A stretch of 12,300 bases of DNA from NCBI GenBank assembly GCA_026770585.1, contig MU647194.1:1-12300 (forward strand), read 5' to 3'. Numbering within the stretch: position 1 is the first letter of the stretch; each line of letters begins with the position of its first letter. Origin of the DNA: Baffinella frigidus (Eukaryota; Cryptophyceae; Cryptomonadales; Baffinellaceae). Under the pieces are notes generated by a model. The model saw only the letters and a program-made list of their open reading frames with translations, did not search any database and was not told the DNA's origin. Position numbers and translations under genes: made by a program. This document shows, one piece after another, positions 1 through 8,800 of the stretch.

Positions 1-355
1 TGATTAAACAGGACGATTCGCGAAATCCTGGCATGCTTTTGCTCCGTAAAACGTTGTTCCTTCGTAACCGGTACAATTTTAAAGTCCTTTGATTCGAAAC
101 GGCCGTGTATATGCCCCCTTGACCGAGCCAATTCAAAAAGGTACCCCTTGTAGATGGACGCAACCCAAAAAATGATGAAGGTTGCGTATGGGGTTTCAGG
201 TTACGGGCACATCACTGTCCAAACAGCCAAAATTGGCTAATTAAGGGAGTCATAGAATCCTGGGCAGTTGTAATCAGTTAAGGGAGTCATGGAAGATCAC
301 GGAATAAAAATCAGGTTCAAAACATGACAGCAGTCAGCAGACTAACGGGCGAGAT
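1..355. other. Intergenic DNA left of the fold-back structure
   Basis: I see no gene here. Two small features stand out: a pair of direct repeats TTAAGGGAGTCAT(A/G)GAA at about 242 and 279, and a stem CGCAACC (159-165) / GGTTGCG (181-187). Confidence 0.6.
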
Positions 356-511
356 TGGTCACGCGGACGCGGGATGTCTACGGTGGGGGGCTCCTATGTA
401 GTAAAATCATACAAGGGGGGGTGTCCGTCTACAGGAACGATCGGGTCACTCAAACAGGACTTTTCGCAGCGCACTTGCCGAATCCGAAGCCGCGCCCGAA
501 AACGGGAACCT

Positions 512-576
512 ACGAAGCTTCGTACGAGAATCCCCGGACCTCAGGTACGAAGCTTCGTAGGCGGAATGGCTCCGCC
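512..576. repeat. Paired 12-bp palindromes and adjacent hairpin
   Basis: ACGAAGCTTCGT occurs at 512-523 and again at 547-558, each a perfect palindrome. It is followed by the stem GGCGGA (560-565) / TCCGCC (571-576). The right arm of the fold-back structure has a related CGTACGAGGGCTCGTACG. The function is unknown. Confidence 0.55.
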
Positions 577-799
577 ATCTCGGAGGCGGACCGTCGATAT
601 CACCGGTCGGGGATAAAACAAAATAGTAAATGGTGTGTTGTTTACATGCAACCTTCTTAGCTAGCATTAATGGATTTCGAATCAATGGACCATTTACCAC
701 ACAAAAATTAGTTGTTGTAACCTCTTTCGAAAAAATGGACGCAAAAGTGTTTTCGTGTTTTTTAACGCGTCTTCTTGGTCGTTGTGACCAGGGCTGGGA

Positions 800-951
800 A
801 AACACTCCAGCCTTAATGAGTTGAGCCAGTATCATGAATCATGAGTTTGTTAATGAGTTGAGCCTTAATGAGCCAATCCAATGGTTTTGAGAATCCTTAA
901 TGAGTTGAGTTGAGCCGTTGGCTCATTAAGGCTCATTAGGGCTCATTAAGG
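800..951. repeat. TAATGAGTTGAGCC / GGCTCATTA array, left
   Basis: Repeated units of TTAATGAGTTGAGCC and their complement, including three near-identical GGCTCATTA(A/G)G decamers at 919-950. About 42 bp starting ATCATGAATCATGAGTTTG recur almost unchanged in the right array near 1851. Confidence 0.7.
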
Positions 952-1109
952 ATTCGGTGCCAAAAGTCGGCACCGTCAAGTGGGAATTTCCGTGCATGTA
1001 CAGCCCTATTTCCAACAGATCCACCGTGGTTCGTGGCGAGAACTCAGGCAGCGGGCCAGGAGCGTTGAGTGTAATACAAATATCGAAACACCGAGCACCA
1101 AGCACCTGC

Positions 1110-1256
1110 TACAGGGGTACCTCGCTCATAAGAAAGATGCCCCTCTCAGGACCACTGTAAGGCCCAGGCACAGGCCTACTGTACATGTAGGGTCCTAGGG
1201 GGACTTTGAGCGAGGTACCCCTGTACTGTACCTATCAGCGAGGTACCCCTGTACTG
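1110..1256. mobile_element. Small terminal-inverted-repeat element (MITE-like)
   Basis: TACAGGGGTACCTCGCTC (1110-1127) is the exact reverse complement of GAGCGAGGTACCCCTGTA (1208-1225), giving 18-bp perfect ends around about 80 bp. A further direct copy of the right end (AGCGAGGTACCCCTGTACTG) follows at 1237-1256. I see no clear target duplication. Confidence 0.6.
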
Positions 1257-1322
1257 CACCTCCTAGGATCCTAGTGGGGGCATACGAGAGAGAGCAAGAG
1301 CGGGAGAAAGTCGAGAGATTTA

Positions 1323-1610
1323 TTAATGAACATTGCAGTAGTCCTCAAACTCGTCCTCGAGCACAACGTCCTCCTTGTACTCCGGCACCTTCTGCACCGA
1401 ATCCCCTGTCTTGGCCGGCGCGAAGACCTCGTCGTGGTGGTTCTCCCGCATGAACTTCATGAAGCGCGCGTTGGCACGAAGGGTCGTGACCTTGTCGATG
1501 TAGTCGTCGTCGATGACCACGTTGCCGTCGTTGACCACGCCCTTGGCGATGGAGAAGATGCGCTCGCAGAACGAGTCCGAATCGAAGGCCCGATCCCTCT
1601 CACGCGGCAT
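1323..1610 (-). CDS. Unrecognised intact 95-codon ORF, hypothetical protein
   Basis: The ATG at 1610 (MPRERDRAFDSDSF) runs to TAA at 1323. I do not recognise the product. It is acidic (ends EDEFEDYCNVH), with IDDDYIDKVTTLRANARF and KFMRENHHDEVF in the middle, no membrane helix and no signal peptide. Codons end mostly in G or C although the flanks are AT-rich, which suggests real coding history. An alternative GTG two codons upstream is unlikely in a eukaryote. There is no clear TATA box; the upstream side has a 7-bp hairpin (1632-1649). The ORF is central in the ~2 kb fold-back structure, so it may be cargo of a mobile element, a retrocopy, or an exon of a larger gene. Confidence 0.5.
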   Translation of the reverse strand: MPRERDRAFDSDSFCERIFSIAKGVVNDGNVVIDDDYIDKVTTLRANARFMKFMRENHHDEVFAPAKTGDSVQKVPEYKEDVVLEDEFEDYCNVH

Positions 1611-1682
1611 TCTCACGACTTATTGACTTATGATTTCTGACGAGAAATCTTAAGTTTTAGCCCTTAAAATTGGACAGGGAAG

Positions 1683-1752
1683 ATCTGTTCTGGTACAAAT
1701 TTTGGTACCAAAATCTGTTCATGGTACAAAAATTTGGTACCAGGATTTTGAA
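1683..1752. repeat. Tandem GGTACAAA(A)TTTTGGTACC repeat
   Basis: TCTGTTC plus GGTACAAATTTTGGTACCA is followed by TCTGTTCAT plus GGTACAAAAATTTGGTACCA, two diverged tandem units that are each nearly palindromic. They lie upstream of the minus-strand ORF. Confidence 0.6.
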
Positions 1753-1827
1753 CCAACTCGTTTTTGGTTGGCCGAAAATTTCAGAAATGCCGTACAACTT
1801 GGACACGACAACGCCAATTTTGGCAAT

Positions 1828-1981
1828 GGCTCATTAGGGCTCATTAAGGATCATGAATCATGAGTTTGTTAATGAGTTGAGCCTTAATGAGTTGAGTTGA
1901 GCTGAGGATTCACTAATGAGTTGAGCCGGCTCATTGGCTCAACTCACAAGATTCTTGTGAACTAATGAGCCATCCTTGATG
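1828..1981. repeat. TAATGAGTTGAGCC / GGCTCATTA array, right
   Basis: The same units as at 800-951 occur in both orientations, including GGCTCATTAGG, TTAATGAGTTGAGCC and AACTAATGAGCC. The two arrays bracket the centre of the fold-back structure. Confidence 0.7.
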
Positions 1982-1998
1982 AGTTCCCAGCCCTGGTT

Positions 1999-2035
1999 GT
2001 GACGCGTCCCCCAAGGAAAGTGACGCGTCCCCCAT
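1999..2035. repeat. 21-bp tandem repeat, two copies
   Basis: GTGACGCGTCCCCCA is followed by AGGAAA and then GTGACGCGTCCCCCA again. It lies in the right arm of the fold-back structure. Confidence 0.65.
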
Positions 2036-2375
2036 GAGAGGCTTGCGCCCATATTCTCATAGACGGCTCCAGTCGCAAAAAGAAAACGACGCAACTCAGG
2101 ACGTGAAGATCCCTAAAAGGATTGTAAATCCAGCTAATAAATACGTACAAGTCCCTAATAACCCAGGGCCTTTAAAACTTCGTACGAGGGCTCGTACGAG
2201 TCGCCCCCCTCCGGGCGCGGTTTCAGATTTGGTTGAAATTCGTCGTTTCCGGACACGACACAAATTTGATCCCTCGCCAATAGACGGACACCTCCCCCGT
2301 GTTTGATTTTACTACATAGGGGCACCCCAACCGTAAATATCCAAACGCGGACACCCCTCTGCACACGGGTGTGCC

Positions 2376-2653
2376 GATCAGACGAGAATGTTTACTACAC
2401 GGAATCACTTCTCAAAAGTCAATTGGCACCACAAAATGACTTTAGCGTGTGGTGTTGTGTGTCAAAATTTTGAAACAATTTGGTCAAATGACTCTTTACT
2501 ACACAAACTGCACGTTTCCCAGGGATCATGGAGAGGTCGTGACCGCTTCAACTGACTTTCATGACCGGGATAATGCCTGTCTCGCGGGTCAAAACCTAAG
2601 CAAGGAAAGAACAGGACCCCCTGCACGCTCAGTTCCAGGGGAGCGAAGCGAAC
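2376..2653. other. Upstream region / possible 5' UTR of the TmcB-like gene
   Basis: It contains two direct TTTACTACAC motifs (about 2391 and 2492), the stem AAAGTCA/TGACTTT (about 2416-2445) and the perfect palindrome TCAAAATTTTGA (2462-2473). I see no convincing TATA box. A possible acceptor AG just before 2614 would place a 5' UTR intron here. The core promoter must lie in or near this stretch if exon 1 is correctly placed. Confidence 0.4.
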
Positions 2654-2745
2654 ATGTCGGCGGCGATGAAGGCCGCCAAGGAACAGGTGTTCGGCCTCAT
2701 GTACTCGCTCACGGATGGCTCCAACCAGAACCTTCGTGCGACCAG
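2654..2745 (+). CDS. Exon 1 of the TmcB-like gene, with the probable start codon
   Basis: The ATG at 2654 has A at -3 (AACATG), and the exon runs to the donor AG|gtcacc. It encodes residues 1-30 (MSAAMKAAKEQVFGLMYSLT, then DGSNQNLRAT) and ends in phase 2. The VFGLMYSLT motif close to the N-terminus is where TmcB relatives carry a similar VFG.LF.LT motif, which supports this start. The frame stays open upstream to an acceptor-like AG before 2614 (ag|gacccc), so a 5' UTR exon or a slightly longer N-terminus is possible. A second in-frame ATG lies at 2666. Confidence 0.72.
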
Positions 2746-4235
2746 GTCACCCCACAGAGGCCATCCCTGATCCAAATACCCTGAACCCTGCAGCTCTTAC
2801 CCTCTGCCTGGCCAGCTGCAACGCGAGCGTGGTTTCCGCCGCCTGACTATTTCATTGGTGATGGTGAGCAGGAGGGCGTGGGGCTTGTTCACGATCACGA
2901 TCGAGCTGTAAGCTCCAACCCACCTTCTCGCTTCCGCCCCTCTCGCTGCATGTCCTCAATTCTGCCCCCACTCACTAACTGGGAGAGGCACGGCGGGCAG
3001 GCTCCAAGTCGTCCGGGTCATCACCCAGCCCGGCTACGGATGGACGGACGAGACGCAGTCAACGTCGCGCTGGTAACGCCCCCCTCCCTCTGCCTCGCTT
3101 GCTTGACTCTGCTTCCCGAAACGTGCGGGCGTGGTGCTGGGTTGCGGGAATCCGGGCATGCGGCCAAGGAGCTAGCTCTGCCCGGGGGGCTCTCCCCCTG
3201 CTGAACAACATCCCCCGGCGCGAACACTGCAGGTTCGACCTCGTGGCCGTGGTGCGCGACCAAGTGCGGCAGTGGGTGCCGTTCCTGTGCTTCTACATCC
3301 TTGCCGTCTTACTGGTGACCGCCCGCAACAACTTGATGGTTGACATCTAGCTCTGACTCTTCTCAAGTTGGCAGACTCTTCTCAAGTTGGCACTCTGGAT
3401 CCGCAGTGCAACCCCGTCAACTTTGGGGCGCACACGAACCTCGTCTCACCAAGTTGGCGAGACCAAATAGACTGAGCCAAAGCTAGCAATCGCGGGCGCC
3501 GTGCTCGATCACGTTCCGCGTCAACATCCGGACCCACGGAATTGCAGCCTTCCCTTGCGAAATGAAGGTTAACGGCTTCAACTGGTCGCGCAGGTGGTCG
3601 TGGCGGTGTTCGATTCGGTGTTCATCATCAAGATGACCCGCGACGGCGTGCTCAACGGCGTCTGGCCGCTCAAGGTCCAACCTTGTCGCCTTTGTGCCAC
3701 CCACCCACCATGTCAACTTGCGAATAGTCTGTCAACCCGAGTCGCCTGGCCGCTCGAGGTCGCCGCGCCAAAGTTGACGGGTGTGTACTGTACAGCAACC
3801 CAAGTGAGGCAGAGCTAGATGTCACGGCTCAAGGTGAGAGAGAGAGAGAGAGATCGAGCGCCCTGCACCCTACACCCTACGCCCTAATCACGCACCCTTA
3901 CACCTCAACCCCTAAACCCTGAGCCCCCTGAAATCGCCGTCGTCTGGCCGTGTTCATCTCCGCAAAAGTATTACATGTCATTAATTGCTTTTCGTCCAAC
4001 GAAATTTACTACACAAACGCTTTACTATCACTAGTACGACCCAATCGTGTAGTAAATTTTGTGGCCCCTAAGCTAACAATCAATACTTTTGCGAAGATCA
4101 ATCCAGCTCTGCCTCACGCGGGTTGACTGTCACACTATTCTCAAGTTGACAAGCTGGGTGTGCGGCGCGAAACCGTCAACTTTGCAGCTGGAAAGAGCCC
4201 GGGCTGGCCGTCGTCTAGCCGCTCGAGGAGTCACC

Positions 4236-4284
<49 letters not shown>

Positions 4285-5818
4285 GCAGCACCCTCAAACC
4301 TAAACCCCAAGCCCTACGCCCTAAACCCTATACCCGAAACCCTAAGCCCGAAACCCTCAACGCAACAGATTCTGCGTTTCCTGGTCGCAACGATCTTGAC
4401 GACCCTCTTCACGACGACCCTCGAGTGGTAACCCCCGCACCCGCCCACCCTTGACCCCAAACCCTAAACCTGAACCCCAAACCCTAGCCCCTAACCCGTA
4501 ACGCCTAAACCCTAAACCCTAAACCCTTCACCCTAAATCCTTCACCCTAAACCCTTCACCCTAAACCCTAACCCTAGCCCCTAGCCCCAAACCCGCAACG
4601 CCTAAACCCTAAACCTAAATTGTAAACCCCAAACCCCTAACCCCTCACCCCTCACCCCTCACCCCCTAAACCCCAACCCCTAAACCATAAACGCCACCCC
4701 AGGCTACTCTACCCGGTCGACTGCAGACTGGACGACGTCCCCATGTCAAGTTGGCTCCACGGTTGTCCCCCAACTCCAAATCCCAAACCCCAACCCCCAA
4801 ACTACACTCGGATCCAGAACATTTCGCCTCAGTCAACTCCCCCTGAAAACCAGCGCCTTAAGTCAAATGCCGGCCATGGTGGCAGGGTCCATCTAAACGA
4901 AATCTGGGGAAAGTTGACTTAGGTGAGCTGGTTGACTTAGCTGAAATCTTGTGGGTCGGAGTGAACTATAACCCGGGCAAGGTTTAGGTATGCGCGGTCT
5001 CGCGTGATAAAAGCTAAACGCCAACAAACCCTGAACCCTGCACCCTAAACCTTGCACCTTAAACCCTACACCCGAAACTCCGTACCTTCAACTCTATACC
5101 CTGTACCCTAAACTCTACACCCTGAACCCCAATCCCTGATCCCCAAACCCTAAATCCTGTACTCTAATCCCCACGCGCCCCCCTTCCCCCCCACACACAG
5201 AGACCTTTATCAACACCAACCTTTATGAATACCAACACGACATTACTGTGGGCGGGTTTAGGGTTAAGGGTTTAGTTTGCTCTACCCGCCTGGACTAGAC
5301 GAGGTCCAAATGTCAGACTGCATCCACGGTAATCTAAACCCTACACCCTAAGCCCTATACCCTGAACCATGCCACACCCTAACACCTGAACCCTCAACAC
5401 CCTACACCCTACACCCTACACCCTACACCCTACACCCTACACCCTACACCCTACACCCTACACCTTGAACCCTACACCCTACACCCTGCACCCTACACCC
5501 TACACACACCCTAAACCCTGAACCCTAAACCCTGAGCCCTGCACCACACACCCTACACCATACACCATACACCCTCCACCATACTCTAAACCCTGCACCA
5601 TACACCTTAAACCCTCAACCCTACACCATACACCCTAGACCTTAGACCCTACACCATACACCCTATACCCTACACCCTAAACCCTACACCCTGAACCCTG
5701 AACCCTGAACCATGCAACACCCTAAAACCTGAACCCTAGACACCCTAAACCCTACACATTAAACCCTACACCCCACACCCTAAACCCTAAACCCTAGTTC
5801 CTAAACCCTCACCCCCCA

Positions 5819-5886
<68 letters not shown>

Positions 5887-8800
5887 TGATTAATACCAAC
5901 CTGGATGGCATGTATTGCACCCCCACGGAGGATGAGTTTGAGTAGGACCTAGAGGTCCGCCCCTCCTCACAGAACGCTGTTTACTTTACAAGTGCGCCTT
6001 GCAACCCAAAATCCCAAACTCTAAACTCTAACCACTAAACCCGAAACCCTAAACTCTAACCACTAAACCTGAAACCGTAAACACTTCAGCCTCAACCTTG
6101 AACCCTGAACCCCAAACCCCTAAACCCTAAACCGTAAACCAAACCCTAACCTGGGCAGGTGGTCGTCCTGCATGCCAGGCGTCCTCTCTCAGTCCTTTAC
6201 CCTCTCTCAGTCCTCACTTAAGGTGTTTACGGTGAAGGTTTGAGTGCGTGTAAGTTGCCTCAACTCCTAACACCCAACTCCTACCGCAGGCGGGTCGTCA
6301 GATTGCGTGCCGTGGAATGTGCCAGACGCGTTCCTCTCCGTCTTCACCATCCTCGTCGTCCTCGTCTCGACCCAACCCCGAAACCCTACTCCCGGCACCC
6401 CAAACTAAGTACCCGAAACGCGCAACTACCCGAAAACCAATTACCCGAAACGCAACTACCCGAAAACCCGGGCGGGGTGCCAGACGCGTTCCGCTCAGTC
6501 TTCACCATCCGCATCGTCGCCGTCTCCCCCCAAACCCTAAACCCTACACCCTTGACCCGAAACCCGAAACCCTGAACCCTGAACCCCACACCCGAACCCC
6601 TAAACCCGCAACCCTGATGCCTAAAGTCTAATCTCTAAACCCTGAACCCTAAACTCTAAGCCCTGCACCTACACCCTACACGCTACACCCTACACCCGAA
6701 ATCATGAACCCTAAACCCGCATCCCTACACCCTGAACCTTAGCATGAAAGGAGTAAGGTGGGGATGTGCTTTCCAGTGAACATGGGGGTCGCTGGGTCCA
6801 GCGTGTGTGACTCCTTGCGGTAAAGGGGGGTTCACAACCTGATGATCGAGGCTCGTAACCTGAGTCCCAAACTCACGGCAGGTGCTGATAGCGCTGGCGA
6901 TGGTGGTCAGCCTCTTCGCCTTCGAGCTCAACCCCATCACTCGCGGGTCGAACCCACCCCAAACCCCAGACCCTCAACCCCGACCCCAAACCCTCAACCC
7001 CGACCCCCACACCCCAAACCCAAAACCCCAAAACCTCAACCCCAAACCCCAAACCCCAAACCGCAGGTCACGGGTGTTGAATACGGGGCGCGTCGAGGTA
7101 AAACCTGCACCCCAAACCCCGAGCCCTAAACCCTAAACCCCAAACCATGAACCCCACACCCTGAACCCTAAACCCCAAACCCCAAACCCCAAACCCCAAA
7201 CCCCAAACCCTGGACCAGATCGTGTGGACAAGCTTCAAAGTCGCGTTGGGCCTCCTCCCGTTCCTCTCCCCCCTGCTCTCCCCGCTCGCGGTACCACCCC
7301 CCCCCCTTAGGGTTTGGGCCGCGTACGACCTGAGCCATTTGGTTCGATTTCGCACGACCCTGGCGGGAAATGGTTCTAGCCAGATCCTCGATTTGATACC
7401 CCACTTTAGAGGGCGTGTGGCACCTAAACCCGAATCCCTCAACCCAAGGTCTCGACCGTGTTCTCGCTCTTCGCGTTGCTTGCCACATACCACAACCTCC
7501 GCCTGCCCTTCCAGTACAAAGTCTATACGCCTGACCCCTGGCAACGCTATCCGTCGGTTAGAAATGCTATCCGTCGGTTGGGAACGCAATCCGTCGGTTA
7601 ATGGGGGCACACGAAGCGTGTGGCCACCTCGTGACACGTTATCCGCGGTTAATAGGGGCACACTCAGCGCGTGACTGCCGCGCGTGACCATCTTGGTGGT
7701 TGCCACATCAGGTGTCGATCGTGCTCTCGCTCTTCGCGGCGCGCGCCATGTTCGACCACATCATCCGCCTCCCCTTCCAGTCCAGGTGCCCGCTCAAACC
7801 CCGAAGCGTCCCACTCACCCCGTGATATCCGGGGCAACGTGACCAATTGCCACTGCACGTTTTTGCACGTTGAATAAAAGTCTCCAATTCCGGTTCAAAA
7901 ATAGTGCCTGTAGCCTTCTGAGTTGCACCACGTATCTAGTAGCGTGTACCACAATCTCCGCCTCCCCTTCCAGTCCAGCTTCATTTCACTCCATACACCC
8001 TAAACCCTTAACCCTTAGACCCTAAACCCTACTCCGCAGGACCTAAACCCGAAACCCGAAACCCGAAACCCGAAACCGGAGCTCCCTCGCTGTCCCTGCT
8101 GAAACTAACTTCGGAAGATAGCTGAATCAGTTCCTTTTCATTAGGAGGTTGCATGGGAGAAATAAGTCGAGGCATGGTACATTTAATTAGGCCTCCTAAA
8201 TAAATGAAATCGCTAATTCGGGAACTGGTTCAGTTATATTTCGAGATGAATCTCGCGCCCTCTCGCGATGCATTAAGTTGATGGTCCGTCGCCATAAGTT
8301 GAACCACGTCTCTTTTCTCCAGGTCATGCAACTTCTGGCGCGGGGGGGCCCAAGCCGTCTCTCTCTGGCTCTGCCTCGCCAGGTCTCTCTCTCCCCCCCC
8401 CTCCCTCCCTCCCTCCCTCCCTCCCTCTCTCTCTCGCGCGCACGCTCTCTCTCTCCCTCCCTCTCCCCCTCTCCCCCTCTCTCCCTCTCTCCCTCTGGCT
8501 CTGCCTCACCAGGTCCTGCGCCCGAAACCACAAAGGTTGAGTCAGGGTTGAGGGGGCACAGCAACTACCCAAAACCCGAAACCCCTTGAACCGAAACGCG
8601 GAACCCGAAACCCGAAACCCTTTTTATCGAAACCCAAAACCCTGACCCCCTAACCCCGAAACCCTAAAACGTAACCCGTGACCCCTGAACCAGCGTGGCC
8701 AACTCCGCCCTGGGCGTCGACTACTCTTCCAAGCAGGTTTACCCCGAACCCTAAACCCCAAACCCCAAACCCTAAACCCCAAACCCCAAACCCCACACCC

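Larger units (their letters stand above)
360..2375. mobile_element. Old fold-back (long inverted repeat) structure, ~2 kb
   Basis: The left arm contains CTCCTATGTAGTAAAATCAT and GTGTCCGTCTAC (about 390-433), CCGCGCCCGAA (490-500), and GTGACCAGGGCTGGGAA (784-800). The right arm contains, inverted and in the same order, the counterparts of these blocks at about 2330-2285, 2222-2212 and 2002-1984. Similarity is patchy, so the structure is ancient. The outer ends and any target-site duplication are not resolved. Inside are TAATGAG/CTCATTA arrays, a small inverted-repeat element and the 95-codon ORF. Confidence 0.5.

Noticed and set aside
446-835. 129-codon minus-strand open frame in the left fold-back arm
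   Set aside because: Its related sequence in the right arm does not keep the frame, and it has no recognisable domain or codon bias.
4089-4454. Coding sequence in the hairpin family (TILKLTS and STLQ shared by copies C and D)
   Set aside because: The shared peptide follows from DNA identity; changes are not concentrated at third positions and copies A, B and E do not keep the frame.
5395-5510. A CRISPR array
   Set aside because: The repeats are contiguous heptamers with no unique spacers, in a eukaryotic intron.
6290-6946. A voltage-gated or polycystin-type channel pore
   Set aside because: NVPDAFLSVFTI recalls pore-helix sequences, but there is no selectivity filter, no S4-like Arg repeat, and the order of other motifs fits a TmcB-like domain better.
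6240-7136. Long open frames rich in NPKP, TLNP and PNPK-like repeats
   Set aside because: They are translations of CCCTAAA/CCCCAAA heptamers, which lack stops in some frames; they cross real exons out of frame.
7068-7706. 212-codon minus-strand open frame
   Set aside because: It overlaps exons 10, 11 and copy C1 on the other strand and consists partly of GFGVWGLGF-type telomere-repeat translation; the + strand frames show splice-consistent structure.
8205-8275. A third, plus-strand copy of the EKELIQLSSE peptide (RELVQLYFEMN)
   Set aside because: The same bases align, on the minus strand, to the upstream flank of intron 19's element, so this is the element's own inverted arm.
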